Positions 54,679 to 63,953 of a stretch of DNA of 64,000 nucleotides are shown one piece after another; positions within the stretch are counted from its first letter, which is position 1, and each line of letters begins with the position of its first letter. The stretch comes from Geothrix oryzisoli. Its GTDB lineage: Bacteria; Acidobacteriota; Holophagae; Holophagales; Holophagaceae. The notes beneath the pieces are model-generated. The model worked only from the letters and a program-made list of their open reading frames with translations, did not search any database and was not told the origin of the DNA. The translations under genes were made by a program, and so were the position numbers. The stretch spans positions 76,019 through 140,018 of the forward strand of contig NZ_JAKZLB010000002.1 of assembly GCF_022808865.1 (NCBI RefSeq). The letters run 5' to 3'.

Positions 54679-55168
54679 TTCCCACGCTCCAAATCTCAGA
54701 TACCTCGCTGCTGGCCCTATGGGGAAGATGATCGGTCGTTTTTCCTCTGATTCAACATCAAACCAGTGATTTGGAGTAGGTCAACAGAGAAATCTTCAAA
54801 ATCTTCATTTTTTTTGACGCTACCTCCCCACCTGCCCACCATTCGTTTCCGCCTCCGCAAGCCCGCCTGCCGGCGAGATCCGAACCCGCTGCCGGCGACG
54901 AGAGCCTGCGATCGCGGGGGCGGACACGGCGATCCGGATCCTCGTGAACCCTCGCCAATCCTGATCCTGCGGTTCCCCGTGATCGCCTGATTCATCCGCT
55001 TCCCGACTCCGATCGCAGCGCTCGTACGCCCTTCCTCCGCACCGTCCGGTCCGGAGGGTTCGTGCTCCGCGTTGCCGGCTCCGCCTGCTACGCTTCCCAT
55101 GCGCCTTCCGCCCGCGGGCCCAGTGCACACGGCCCTCGGGATCCTGCCGGAAGCGACACGAGGCCCCC
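54679..55168. other. Divergent intergenic region with A/T-rich island
   Basis: These 490 bases separate the TrpC-like/histone gene from upp. Bases 54717-54830 are A/T-rich (with runs of A and T near 54790-54820), standing out from the background, and are the likely promoter zone for the minus-strand gene. The rest (54831-55168) is GC-rich with no convincing ORF. TACGCT at 55089-55094 may be a -10 element for upp. I see no structured RNA. Confidence 0.5.
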
Positions 55169-55795
55169 ATGACGATCCATGTGCTCGACCATCCGCTGGT
55201 GCATCACAAGCTCTCCCTCATCCGCGACCGGAAGACCCCCGGCAGTCTCTTCCGCTCACTCATCGAAGAGGTCGGCCTGATCCTCGCGACCGAATCGACG
55301 CGCAAGCTGCCAGTGGAGTCGGTGGTCGTGGAGACACCGCTGGAGCGGACCGGCACCCTCCGGCTGAAATCGCTGGATCCCGTGCTGGTGCCAGTGCTGC
55401 GGGCGGGCCTCGGCTTGCTCCCCTCCTTCCTCAAGCTGCTGCCGACCGCGAAGGTCGGCCACCTCGGCCTCTACCGCGACCACGATTCCCTCGTCCCCGT
55501 CCCCTACTACCGGAACTTCCCGCCCATGCTGGAGGCCCGTCCCGTGTTCGTGCTGGACCCCATGCTCGCCACGGGGGGCAGCGCCTCGGAGGCCGTGCGG
55601 CAGCTCAAGAGTGCAGGGGCGGTGAACCTCACCCTCGTGGCACTGCTTGCGGCCCCCGAGGGTCTGGACCGTCTCCATGGCGACCATCCCGACCTGACCA
55701 TCGTCGTCGGCGCGGTGGACCGCCAGCTCAACGAGAAGGGCTACATCCTTCCGGGCCTCGGAGATGCGGGGGATCGGCTCTTCGGAACGGCCTAG
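55169..55795 (+). CDS. upp: Uracil phosphoribosyltransferase
   Basis: Upp salvages uracil to UMP with PRPP. The 208-aa length fits. Motifs are VLDHPLVHHKLSLIRDRKT, LVPVLRAGLGLLPSFLKLLP, VGHLGLYRDHDSLVPVPYY, the PRPP loop VLDPMLATGGSASEAV and the uracil-binding C-terminus GYILPGLGDAGDRLFGT. Start at 55169 directly after AGGCCCCC. It is convergent with the DUF4388 gene. Confidence 0.96.
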   Translation: MTIHVLDHPLVHHKLSLIRDRKTPGSLFRSLIEEVGLILATESTRKLPVESVVVETPLERTGTLRLKSLDPVLVPVLRAGLGLLPSFLKLLPTAKVGHLGLYRDHDSLVPVPYYRNFPPMLEARPVFVLDPMLATGGSASEAVRQLKSAGAVNLTLVALLAAPEGLDRLHGDHPDLTIVVGAVDRQLNEKGYILPGLGDAGDRLFGTA

Positions 55796-55819
55796 CCGCT
55801 TCCGGGATGAACCGCGGGA

Positions 55820-57238
55820 TCACCCCTTCTCCCGCCCCAGCATGGCCCGCAGGCGACCCATGATCCCGCCCTCGCCCCGGGCCGCCTCCGCTGCGTCTTC
55901 GGCGCCATAGTCGGAAGGCACCGCCACCGAGGGATCCAGTTCCAGCGCACGGCGGAAGCAGCCCTGGGCGTTGGCGTGGAAGCCCTTGCGATGGTAGAGC
56001 TCGCCCATCAGGGCCCAGGGCTCGGCAGCCTTGGGCCGGATGCGCGAGGCCACCTGGAGGGCCTCCACCGCCCGCGTGGACCAGGCCGGATTGCCCAGCC
56101 GCAACCGGCCGAGGAGCAACCAGGCTTCGTAGGCCGCCGGGGAATCCCCATCCAGCTTGATGGACTGCTCGAGAGACCGGATGGCTTCGCTGGTGCGGTT
56201 CTGCATCTCGTACGACTTGGCCTTCACCAGCAGGTGGTGGGCCCGCTCCATCGCCGGCAGCGACTCCTCATCAGCGGTGGAATGGAGCAGGGGCAGGACC
56301 GAGGGCGTGGGCTCGGAAAAGGCCTGCTCCACGGCCTCTGGCGGAAGGGGCGGCACCGAGCGGGGCGTGCGGGCCCGGGGGGGAGGAAAGGCGTAGTCCT
56401 CGTCGATCACCAGGATCGGCTCCGGATCCAGGTCGACGGCCGGGATGGGCTCGAACACGGGCTCAGGCGCCGCCACGGGCCTGGCGGCCGGTGGGGGTGG
56501 CGCGGGCTCCCTGGGGAGCAGGGGAAGCTCGCCCTGGACCAGGTCCAGTCCGCCCAGGGCCCACAGGGTGGCCACTAGGCGGGCCGACTCGGCGGGGGAA
56601 AATCCGGAGAGCGAGCTGATGGTCTCGTAGCCGAGTGCCTCGGTGCCCAGCAGCGACAGGGCGTAGGCCAGGGTGGGCGTGAGGGGCAGGTCGCTCAGGG
56701 AATCCAGCAGATCGGGGCGCGCCTCCCATCGCCAGTCGGGCTCGCTGCGGAACATCTCCACCAGTTCCTGATCGATCTTGGCGCTCTGGAAGGTGTCCCA
56801 CACCAGCCGCCGGTGATCCAGCCAGAACTGGAGGTCGCCGCTGAGGTTGTCCTGCAGCACGCCGGGAATCCAGGACATCTTGAGGATGGTGTGCTCCATC
56901 GCGTGAAGCAGGACCGACTCCAGCAGCTCGTTCAGCCGCTTGTCCCGGTCGGTCACGGTCATGAGCCCGCTCTGCACGACACGGTCGCCCATGCGGGAGC
57001 CCTCGCCGTCCGCCAGCAGCTCCTTGAGGGAGGCCATGTCCAGCACGCCGCGGCGGATGAGGAAGTTCCCGAACTGCTCTCCGACCGCGTCGCTCCGCAG
57101 GTAGACGAGGTCACCCCCCCGCCAGTAGAGCCTGCGGGTGCCGTCATTCTGCTCGAGTACAAGCTCCCCCTCGGCCCGCTGCTGGTGCAGCGATCCCATG
57201 AGGGCTGGCAGGAAGTGGCGAAGGCGTACTTCGGGCAC
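55820..57238 (-). CDS. DUF4388 protein with TPR repeats
   Basis: This 472-aa protein begins with a DUF4388-like domain (about 5-100: LPALMGSLHQQRAEGELVLEQNDGTRRLYWRGGDLVYL, seen as blocks), found in gliding and signalling proteins of delta-proteobacteria and Acidobacteria. The middle is Pro-rich (about 245-310), and the C-terminal part has TPR repeats (MERAHHLLVKAKSYEMQNRTSEAIRSLEQSI, YEAWLLLGRLRLG, PWALMGELYHRKGFHANAQGCFRRALELDP). It is divergent from a Ser/Thr kinase gene 158 bases away, so it may act in the same signalling route. The function is unknown. Confidence 0.72.
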   Translation of the reverse strand: MPEVRLRHFLPALMGSLHQQRAEGELVLEQNDGTRRLYWRGGDLVYLRSDAVGEQFGNFLIRRGVLDMASLKELLADGEGSRMGDRVVQSGLMTVTDRDKRLNELLESVLLHAMEHTILKMSWIPGVLQDNLSGDLQFWLDHRRLVWDTFQSAKIDQELVEMFRSEPDWRWEARPDLLDSLSDLPLTPTLAYALSLLGTEALGYETISSLSGFSPAESARLVATLWALGGLDLVQGELPLLPREPAPPPPAARPVAAPEPVFEPIPAVDLDPEPILVIDEDYAFPPPRARTPRSVPPLPPEAVEQAFSEPTPSVLPLLHSTADEESLPAMERAHHLLVKAKSYEMQNRTSEAIRSLEQSIKLDGDSPAAYEAWLLLGRLRLGNPAWSTRAVEALQVASRIRPKAAEPWALMGELYHRKGFHANAQGCFRRALELDPSVAVPSDYGAEDAAEAARGEGGIMGRLRAMLGREKG

Positions 57239-57330
57239 CGGTGGCTCCGGAGGGTGGTTCTAGTTTGCATGTTCCTTGCCAGGGCGCTAGCCCAAACGGG
57301 GCCGGAGAATGCCGCATTATCCCAAGTCTC

Positions 57331-57359
57331 TTGGCCCAGAGGGGGACAGGACCTATGCT
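57331..57359 (+). promoter_or_regulatory. Candidate sigma70 promoter of the Ser/Thr kinase gene
   Basis: TTGGCC (57331-57336) and TATGCT (57354-57359) lie 17 bases apart. Transcription would start near 57366, about 30 bases before the kinase ATG at 57397, which has AGGGGACG upstream. Confidence 0.5.
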
Positions 57360-57396
57360 GTCCCTCCATCCCTCATCCCATCCAGGGGACGTTCCC

Positions 57397-59040
57397 ATGT
57401 TCGAAAAGCTCGGGAAATTCGAGATCAAGCGTGTCCTCGGGAACGGCGCCATGGGCGAGGTCTACCTCGGCGTCGATCCCTCCATCGGCCGGGAAGTGGC
57501 CATCAAGACCATCCTCCCCTCAGCCGCCCAGGGCGGGGAAGCCAAGGAGCGCTTCGCCCGCGAGGCCCGGGCCGCGGGGGTGCTGAACCACCCGAACCTC
57601 GTCACCATCTACGAGTTCGGCGAGGACCAGGGCGTCCTCTACATCGCCATGGAATTCGTGAAGGGGCACGATCTGGACGAGCTGCTCCAGGAGCAGTCCC
57701 TCACCCGCAGCGAGGCCCTCGAGGTGCTGGCCCAGGTCTGCGACGGCCTCGGCTTCGCCCACCACCAGCACATCGTCCACCGCGACATCAAGCCCACCAA
57801 CGTCCGTGTCCAGCGCGACGGGCGCCGCCTCCACGCCAAGGTGATGGACTTCGGCGTGGCCAAGATCAGCAACTCCGACATGACGGCCACCGGGACGGTG
57901 ATGGGCACCGTGAGCTACATGGCGCCGGAGTACATCCGCACCGGCAAGCCCGATCCCCGCAGCGACCTCTTCGCCGTGGGCGTGATGCTCTATGAGTGCC
58001 TGAGCGGCCGCCGGCCCTTCTCGGGAGACACGACGCCGACGGTCCTCTATAAGATCGTGAACGAGGCGCCCGAACCCATCGAGACCGAGCGGCTCATGGG
58101 CATCAGCCCGGCCATCCGCACCGTGCTGGAGCGCTCCCTCGAAAAGAATCCGGACGCCCGGTTCCAGACGGCCGAGGATCTGGCCAAGGCCCTGCGCGCG
58201 GCCAAAGATCCCTCCTGGACGGGGCAGCTGGAAGAGGCCACCTCCCTGCTCCAGGCCTCCGCGCCCACCGCCCCGGCCCGACCCGCCATGGCGACCGCCT
58301 CCGCTCCCACGCTGCAGGCACCCGCGGGGCAGGTTCCCCCGGTGGCACCGCCGGAGGTCCGGACCTCCGGCGGGAGGCCCCGCCTCTGGATCGGCCTCGC
58401 CGCACTGCTTCTCGCCGGCGCCGGCGGCACGGTCTGGTGGGCCCTCCACCGGAGCGCCCCCCCGGCCGCGACCACCGCCGGCATCAGTCCTGTCGAGCCG
58501 AAGGCCGCAACGCCCTCCCCGGCCGAACCCCCCGCCCCCGCCAGCGCGACCCCAGCGAGCGTCCAGGACGGGAAGGCGAAGCCCGAGTCTCCGCGGACGG
58601 CCCAGACCCATGAATCAAGCCCGGCCGAGGGCCGCGTCCAGGAGGCCCGGCCGCCCCAGCCCCGCGCCCCCGAACCGCGCGCCATCGACCAACCGGAGCT
58701 CTACCAGCCCGAGAAGCTCGACAAGCTGCAGACCCACGAACGCCTGAACCTCGGCAATGTCTCCATGAGCGAGGCCATCCAGCTGGCGGACAGCCACCCC
58801 GATCAGGCCATCCACGGATTCCGGCAGGCCATCAAGGCCGATCCCACCAACGTGAAGGCCCACGCCTGGCTGGCGGTGGTGCTGCATGACCAGGGCCGCA
58901 CCGCCGAGTTCATCCAGGAGCTCCGCGAGGCCCGCCGCCAGGGCATCCTGGGACAGATGGCCGCGCAGAACATCCGCTTCAGGACCGCCCTGAACCAGGC
59001 CCGCTTCAACCGGAAGCTCCCCGCGGACCTGGCGGATTGA
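57397..59040 (+). CDS. Transmembrane Ser/Thr protein kinase
   Basis: This 547-aa protein has a PknB-like kinase domain: P-loop GNGAMGEV (15-22), VAIKTI with Lys37, the catalytic loop HRDIKPTNV, DFGVAK, and GTVSYMAPEYI. A membrane segment near residues 330-348 (LWIGLAALLLAGAGGTVWWAL) is followed by a Pro/Ala-rich stretch and a short C-terminal repeat-like region (ADSHPDQAIHGFRQAIKADPTNVKAHAWLAVVL, as parts). It phosphorylates Ser/Thr of unknown targets. It is translated two bases before rnc and divergent from the DUF4388 gene. Confidence 0.93.
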   Translation: MFEKLGKFEIKRVLGNGAMGEVYLGVDPSIGREVAIKTILPSAAQGGEAKERFAREARAAGVLNHPNLVTIYEFGEDQGVLYIAMEFVKGHDLDELLQEQSLTRSEALEVLAQVCDGLGFAHHQHIVHRDIKPTNVRVQRDGRRLHAKVMDFGVAKISNSDMTATGTVMGTVSYMAPEYIRTGKPDPRSDLFAVGVMLYECLSGRRPFSGDTTPTVLYKIVNEAPEPIETERLMGISPAIRTVLERSLEKNPDARFQTAEDLAKALRAAKDPSWTGQLEEATSLLQASAPTAPARPAMATASAPTLQAPAGQVPPVAPPEVRTSGGRPRLWIGLAALLLAGAGGTVWWALHRSAPPAATTAGISPVEPKAATPSPAEPPAPASATPASVQDGKAKPESPRTAQTHESSPAEGRVQEARPPQPRAPEPRAIDQPELYQPEKLDKLQTHERLNLGNVSMSEAIQLADSHPDQAIHGFRQAIKADPTNVKAHAWLAVVLHDQGRTAEFIQELREARRQGILGQMAAQNIRFRTALNQARFNRKLPADLAD

Positions 59041-59042
59041 CC

Positions 59043-59750
59043 ATGACCAAGCACCCGGATGGACTGGCGGATCTGGAGGCCGGGCTGAGGTACCGATTCA
59101 CGGACCGCACCCTTCTCCAGGAGGCCCTGACGCACACGTCCGCCGCCAAGGGCCGGGACAACCAGCGGCTGGAATTCCTCGGGGATGCGCTGCTGAATTT
59201 CACGGTGGCGCTGCTGCTCCACCGGGAGCGGCCGGACTGGCAGGAAGGCCCCATGAGCAAGTTCCGCGGCGTGCTGGTGCGCACGGATTCGCTGCATGCC
59301 TGGGCCCTCGACCTCGGCCTGGACCGCGCACTGCGCGCCGCCCATCCCCGGAAGGCGCCCCCCATGGGACCGAAGCCCCTGGCCGACGCGCTGGAGGCCC
59401 TGCTGGCTGCCATCTACCTCGATGCCGAGGCCTCGGGCCAGGACGGGAACGCCGCCGCCATGGCCCTGGTGGAAGGCCGGTTCCTGGAGCCCATCCGCCA
59501 GGCCCACCCCGAAGCCTGGTCACGCCTGGATCCCAAGACCACCCTCCAGGAAACCGCCGCCCGGCTGGGTCTGCCCGCCCCGGCCTATGCCCAGGTCGCG
59601 CAGTCCGGCCCCGGTCATGCACCCCTGTTCACCGTCCAGGTGACGGTGGGGGAACGCGTCGTCGAGGCCCGGGGCTCCTCCCGCAAACGGGCGGAAAGCG
59701 ATGCCGCCCGCCGGCTTCTCGACCTGCTTACGGAAGCGTCACAGGCCTGA
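59043..59750 (+). CDS. rnc: Ribonuclease III
   Basis: RNase III cuts double-stranded RNA, including rRNA precursors. The 235-aa protein has the signature NQRLEFLGDALLNF, ADALEALLAAIYLDA (second acidic cluster), and a C-terminal dsRNA-binding domain (DPKTTLQETAARLGLPAPAY, ...EARGSSRKRAESDAARRLL). The ATG at 59043 is chosen over a TTG two codons earlier. Confidence 0.94.
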   Translation: MTKHPDGLADLEAGLRYRFTDRTLLQEALTHTSAAKGRDNQRLEFLGDALLNFTVALLLHRERPDWQEGPMSKFRGVLVRTDSLHAWALDLGLDRALRAAHPRKAPPMGPKPLADALEALLAAIYLDAEASGQDGNAAAMALVEGRFLEPIRQAHPEAWSRLDPKTTLQETAARLGLPAPAYAQVAQSGPGHAPLFTVQVTVGERVVEARGSSRKRAESDAARRLLDLLTEASQA

Positions 59751-59794
59751 ACCTTGCGTTACACTCCCCTCTACCGGTCTACCGGGGTGTCCGC

Positions 59795-60511
59795 TTGAAG
59801 ATCTACCCAACCTTGAACCTTCAGCATGGCCGTGTCATCCCCACCACGGGGCAGGGCGGCCCTTCTGCGGAAGCACCCCTGGACCTCGCGGCCCGCCTGC
59901 TCGACGAGGGCGCCACGCGCATGGCCCTGGTGGATGTGGATGCCGCCCTGAACAAGGGCAACAACCGCGAGCTCATCGCCCAGATCCTGCAGCGTTGCCA
60001 TGCCCGGGGCCGCAAGGTCTGCATCCAGGTGGCCGGGGGCATCCGCAGTTCGGACCAGGCCCAGTTCTTCATCGACCAGGGCGCGGCCTGGCTGGTGGCG
60101 GGCACGATCCTCCACAAGTCCTCCCTCGTCTCCGAACAACTCATGGCACGCTTCCAGCCCTTCCTCACCGCGGCCATCGACGCCCGCGGGGGCCAGGTGC
60201 ATCGTTCGGGCTGGGTGGACACCGCCAACCTCAGCGCCCTCGACTTGGCCCAGCGGGCCAAGGCCTACGGCTTCAAGCGGCTGCTGTTCGTGGACATTCC
60301 CGAAGTGCCCGGCGCCGACCCCGACTTCCAGACCGCCACGGCCCTGGCCACGGCCACGGGCCTGCCCCTGATCATGGGCGGCAGCATCACCTCCCTCCGG
60401 CATCTGGACGCGGCCCCCACCCACCTCGGCCTCAAGGGCGCGCTGGTGGATGCCCTCCTCTTCCGCGAAGATCCTGGACTCCTGGCCCTCCTCCAAGCCG
60501 CCTGCGCCTGA
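59795..60511 (+). CDS. HisA-like TIM-barrel protein with altered active site
   Basis: This 238-aa protein resembles HisA, the ProFAR isomerase of histidine synthesis: LLDEGATRMALVDVDAAL, VCIQVAGGIRSSDQAQFFIDQGA, VAGTILHKSS, TAAIDARGGQVHRSGW and PLIMGGSITSLRHL. HisA needs Asp8 and a second Asp near 127. Here the first is Asn8 (in IYPTLNLQHG) while the second is kept (Asp129). No other his gene is nearby. It starts with TTG at 59795. It may be a true HisA with a changed acid/base or a paralogue with a new role. Confidence 0.72.
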   Translation: MKIYPTLNLQHGRVIPTTGQGGPSAEAPLDLAARLLDEGATRMALVDVDAALNKGNNRELIAQILQRCHARGRKVCIQVAGGIRSSDQAQFFIDQGAAWLVAGTILHKSSLVSEQLMARFQPFLTAAIDARGGQVHRSGWVDTANLSALDLAQRAKAYGFKRLLFVDIPEVPGADPDFQTATALATATGLPLIMGGSITSLRHLDAAPTHLGLKGALVDALLFREDPGLLALLQAACA

Positions 60512-60522
60512 CCGGAGGGACC

Positions 60523-62310
60523 GTGACTGAAGCGAAAGGCGCGTTCCTCGCCAGTCTCGCGGAACCCGACCGGATCCACTTCAGGCACCTGGCCCTCATC
60601 CGGCCTCAGCTGCCCAGCGAGAGCCAGGTGTACATGCTCGAGGGACTGGCCCGCTCCCTGGCCTCGCCCCGACTGCTGACGCTCATGGCCCGGACGCCGC
60701 ACTGGCTGTCCCACTGGCCCATCCTCCTGGGCCTGGCCGAGAACGAGGCGACGCCCGAAGCCATCCGCCGCGATCTGGAGATGGTGGTCTCCCTCTTCGG
60801 CCAGATGCGGGAGATGGATCAGGCTCCGCCGGCGGAGAAGGAGGACCGCTCCGAAGCGGTGAAGGTCCTCTACTCCCAGCTGAACCCCGAGCTGAAGCCC
60901 GTGGCCAAGCTCCTCGCGAAGCAGATCGCCAAGACGGTCTCCGCCACGGGCACCACCATGGAGCTGCCCCCGCTGCCGGGCGAGGAACCCGACTGGGAGA
61001 CTCTCACGGCCCTGCCGGAGGCCCCGCCCCCGCAGGCCTCCATGCAGATCCTCCACAAGAAGGAGGATCGCCTGGCCCGGGCCCAGCAGACGGCCCAGCC
61101 GGACGAGCTCCTGGGCTTCCTTGTGGATGCAGATGCGGACCTGCGCATGGCCGCCCTCCAGAATCCGCTGATCTCCGAAGACCTGGTCTGCCGGGCCCTG
61201 AGCCAGAGCCCGGTCCCGGAGTTCTTCGAGGAGGTCTATGCCGAGGCGCGCTGGTATTTCCGCGAGCCCGTGCGGGAGGCCATCCGCGAGGCTCCGGGCT
61301 GCCCGGCGGAGCTCTCCCGGCGCCTGGCCCTCTCCGGCCACCTCGTGACGGCGCTGGAACGGGGAGCGCCGACTGCGGCCGCCCTGCGGCGCATCGTGAG
61401 CCTCTTCACGGAGCTGGAAGAAGGCGAGTACCAGTTCGTCACCTACTGGGCCAAGCGGCAGTCCCCGCACCTCCTCCGGGTGGTGAAGTACTTCTACGAC
61501 CGCCTGCTGCGCCAGCGGTCCGGGCTGTCCACCGCCCTGCCCGAGCGCGGCGAAGATGGCCGCTGGGCCAGCCTGGAGGAGCGGGTGTTCCTGGCCACCC
61601 AGGCCACCCAGGAGGACCAGATCATCCAGGTGCTCAAGGATCCCGATCCCCAGGTCTTCCGCCTGGCCCTGGAAAACCCCGCCCTCACCTCGCGCATGCT
61701 CGCCTCGACGCTGCCCGCCCTCGACCGGAACCGGGCCGAGGCGGTGGCCGCCCACGCCGCCTGGCAGGCGGATCCCCTGGTGGCCGAGTCCCTGGTCCAT
61801 CATCCCCATCTGACCGAAGGCACGGCCCTCCGCCTCCTGGCGAACCTGTCGGGCCTCAAGCCCGCCATCGAGATCCTGCGCGACCCGCGGCTCCAGCACC
61901 TGGAGGTCAAGCGCCGGGCCCTCGAAACCCTCCGCACCCTCTATCTGGCCATGGACGTGTCGGAGCGCATCACCGCCCTCCGCACCTCGGGCGGCGAATT
62001 GATGCGCCACCTGCCGCAGGAAGTACTCCAGGACGAGGAGACCTTGCGGCGCATGGTGTCCGACCGCCAGCTGGACCCGGGCATCCTCCTGCGCCTGGCC
62101 CGGAACAAGCTGACCCCGCGCGCCGTGCTGGAACAGATCGCCAGCCACCCGGTGCTCATGGCCCACGCGGCGATCATGTCCGAACTGCTGCTGAACCCCA
62201 AGACCCCCCGGGAAGCCTCGGTCCGCATCTGGGGGCTGCTGTCCGAAGCCGAGCAGCAGCAGCTCCTCCGCAGCCCGCACCTTCCCGCGACCCTGCGGAC
62301 CCTCGGGTAA
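60523..62310 (+). CDS. LRV/HEAT-like repeat protein of unknown function
   Basis: This 595-aa protein starts at GTG 60523 with GGAGGGA upstream; the longer open frame before it is a shadow of the HisA-like gene. It is made of helical repeats in the style of leucine-rich variant/HEAT proteins (LVDADADLRMAALQNPLISEDLVCRAL, LKDPDPQVFRLALENPALTSRMLAS, WQADPLVAESLVHHPHLTEG, LARNKLTPRAVLEQIASHPVLM, each in part). There is no signal peptide or membrane segment. Such repeats mediate protein binding. It follows the HisA-like gene by 11 bases. The function is unknown. Confidence 0.7.
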   Translation: MTEAKGAFLASLAEPDRIHFRHLALIRPQLPSESQVYMLEGLARSLASPRLLTLMARTPHWLSHWPILLGLAENEATPEAIRRDLEMVVSLFGQMREMDQAPPAEKEDRSEAVKVLYSQLNPELKPVAKLLAKQIAKTVSATGTTMELPPLPGEEPDWETLTALPEAPPPQASMQILHKKEDRLARAQQTAQPDELLGFLVDADADLRMAALQNPLISEDLVCRALSQSPVPEFFEEVYAEARWYFREPVREAIREAPGCPAELSRRLALSGHLVTALERGAPTAAALRRIVSLFTELEEGEYQFVTYWAKRQSPHLLRVVKYFYDRLLRQRSGLSTALPERGEDGRWASLEERVFLATQATQEDQIIQVLKDPDPQVFRLALENPALTSRMLASTLPALDRNRAEAVAAHAAWQADPLVAESLVHHPHLTEGTALRLLANLSGLKPAIEILRDPRLQHLEVKRRALETLRTLYLAMDVSERITALRTSGGELMRHLPQEVLQDEETLRRMVSDRQLDPGILLRLARNKLTPRAVLEQIASHPVLMAHAAIMSELLLNPKTPREASVRIWGLLSEAEQQQLLRSPHLPATLRTLG

Positions 62311-62352
62311 ACGGGGGGTCCACCGTCCCGTAGCCCAAGTCCAGGAGCCCCC

Positions 62353-63363
62353 ATGCGCCGCCCCGCCGCCATTCTGATTCCCGCCGCGGTGGTCCTGCTC
62401 TGCCTGCCCTTCGCCGCTTCCTGCCGGCCCCGGCCACGGGTGCCCGGCTGGGTGAAGGCCGCTCCGGCCGACAGTGTGGCCGCGTTCTCCGGCGAGGCCG
62501 GCTGGATGCTCACCCACAAAGAGGTCCAGTCCCTCATCTCCCGCGATCCCATGGTGGAGCGGGCCCTCGACATCTTCCTCCAGAAGGCCCGCATCAACCC
62601 GCGCACCGAGACCGGCCGGGTGACCTTCCATGTCATCGGCGTGCCGCAGCAGGGCGAGCGGGACCTCCAGAAGGGCCTTGAGCACGTCCTCATCCAGCTG
62701 AACCAGTTCGCGGATCCCGCCGCCCTGGTGGCGGCGCTGGCGGAATCCTTCCCCCAGGAGGGGAGCCTGCGCCTGCAGGGCCGCGACTGGCCCCTCCACG
62801 TGATCCTCGATCTGGAGACCGGAGGGACGAAAGCCCACATCCGGGCCGCCAGCGACGAAAAGGGCCAGATCTGGATCGGCTCACTGGAGGCCCTCCAGCG
62901 CATGGCCTCGAAGGGGAGCCTCGCCGCCCAGCCCAACTCGGCGCTCGCGGCGGAATGGATCAGCGCCCGTGCCCCCTTCCAGGGCTACCTCCAGCCCGAG
63001 GCCCTGCTGAGCGGACTGCGCCGGAGTTTCGACGGCAGCATCATCAAGGACCTGCCTCAGGGGGTCGACGCCCTCTTCTGGAGCATCACGCCGCCCGCCC
63101 AGAAGGATCAGCCCATCCGCTTCGAACTGGCCCTGGCGGGTTCGCCCGAGGGCATCAACCAGGTCACGCCGTGGCTCCAGCGCCTGGTGGCCGCCGCCAA
63201 CGCGGTGCAATCCGCCCCCGGGGCGGCCCCGGAGCTGGTGCAGGAGAAACGCCGGGTGGGCCTGCGCTGCGCCCTCACCCCCGAACAACTCAAGCTGGTC
63301 ATGGAGAAGCTGGGCCAGCCGGGCTTTTCGCTGGCCCTGCCGGGCAGGATCCCCAAGGCATGA
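62353..63363 (+). CDS. Exported protein of unknown function, possible lipoprotein
   Basis: This 336-aa protein has an N-terminal export signal (AAILIPAAVVLLCLPFAASC) ending in AASC, a loose lipobox. The rest has no motif I know; it contains SGEAGWMLTHKEVQSLISRDPMVERALDIF and a long region with alternating strands and helices. It overlaps the ECF sigma gene by ATGA, so it could belong to the same signalling unit, for example as an envelope component. Confidence 0.65.
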   Translation: MRRPAAILIPAAVVLLCLPFAASCRPRPRVPGWVKAAPADSVAAFSGEAGWMLTHKEVQSLISRDPMVERALDIFLQKARINPRTETGRVTFHVIGVPQQGERDLQKGLEHVLIQLNQFADPAALVAALAESFPQEGSLRLQGRDWPLHVILDLETGGTKAHIRAASDEKGQIWIGSLEALQRMASKGSLAAQPNSALAAEWISARAPFQGYLQPEALLSGLRRSFDGSIIKDLPQGVDALFWSITPPAQKDQPIRFELALAGSPEGINQVTPWLQRLVAAANAVQSAPGAAPELVQEKRRVGLRCALTPEQLKLVMEKLGQPGFSLALPGRIPKA

Positions 63364-63953
63364 GCGTGGCCGTGTCGCAGCCTCCGGATCCCTCAGGGCC
63401 CCACCCCCTGGAGACGGAGTCCCCCGAATACTGGATGGCCCAGCTCAAGGCCGGACGGGAGGAGGCCCTGGCCCACCTCATGGCCCGCTTCGAGCGGCCC
63501 CTGTGCGCCTTCCTGCACCGGCGCCTCCAGGGCGAGGCCGGGGTGGTCCAGGAACTGGCCCAGGAGGTTTTTCTCAAGTGCCTCCAGCATTGCCAGCGGT
63601 TCGAGGAGGGGCGTCCCGTGGCGGCCTGGCTTTTTACGCTGGCGGCTAATGCGGCGACGGATCATCTGCGTAGACGGGGGCGAGAGGTATCCCCTCCCGA
63701 GACCTTTGATGCTCCGGACCCCCACCAGGCTTCACCCTGGGAATCCGTGGACCAAAGCCGGCGGATCCAGGCCCTTCGCGGGGCCCTGGACGGCCTCACC
63801 CCCCGCCAGCGGGCCATGGTTCTGGCCTACTACGTCCACGAACACCCGGTGAAGCGGATCGCCCAGGATCTGGGCTGCGCCGAAGGCACCGTGAAAGCCA
63901 CCCTGTTCCAAAGCCTCCAGAAGCTCCGCAAGACCCTTGGACCCCAGCCATGA
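63360..63953 (+). CDS. ECF-family RNA polymerase sigma factor
   Basis: This 197-aa protein has the two ECF domains. Sigma2 (about 27-100) shows MARFERPLCAFLHRRLQGEAGVVQELAQEVFLKCLQHCQRFEEGRPVAAWLFTLAANAATDHLRRR in several blocks. Sigma4 (about 140-192) shows LDGLTPRQRAMVLAYYVHEHPVKRIAQDLGCAEGTVKATLFQSLQKLRK, likewise in blocks. It redirects RNA polymerase to stress or envelope promoters. It overlaps both neighbours by ATGA, which suggests a coupled sigma/anti-sigma operon. Confidence 0.93.
   Translation: MSVAVSQPPDPSGPHPLETESPEYWMAQLKAGREEALAHLMARFERPLCAFLHRRLQGEAGVVQELAQEVFLKCLQHCQRFEEGRPVAAWLFTLAANAATDHLRRRGREVSPPETFDAPDPHQASPWESVDQSRRIQALRGALDGLTPRQRAMVLAYYVHEHPVKRIAQDLGCAEGTVKATLFQSLQKLRKTLGPQP

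Noticed and set aside
59701..60522. N-terminal extension of the LRV-like protein
   Set aside because: The frame is open, but it overlaps rnc and the whole HisA-like gene and gives Pro/Arg-rich text. The GTG at 60523 has a strong ribosome binding site.
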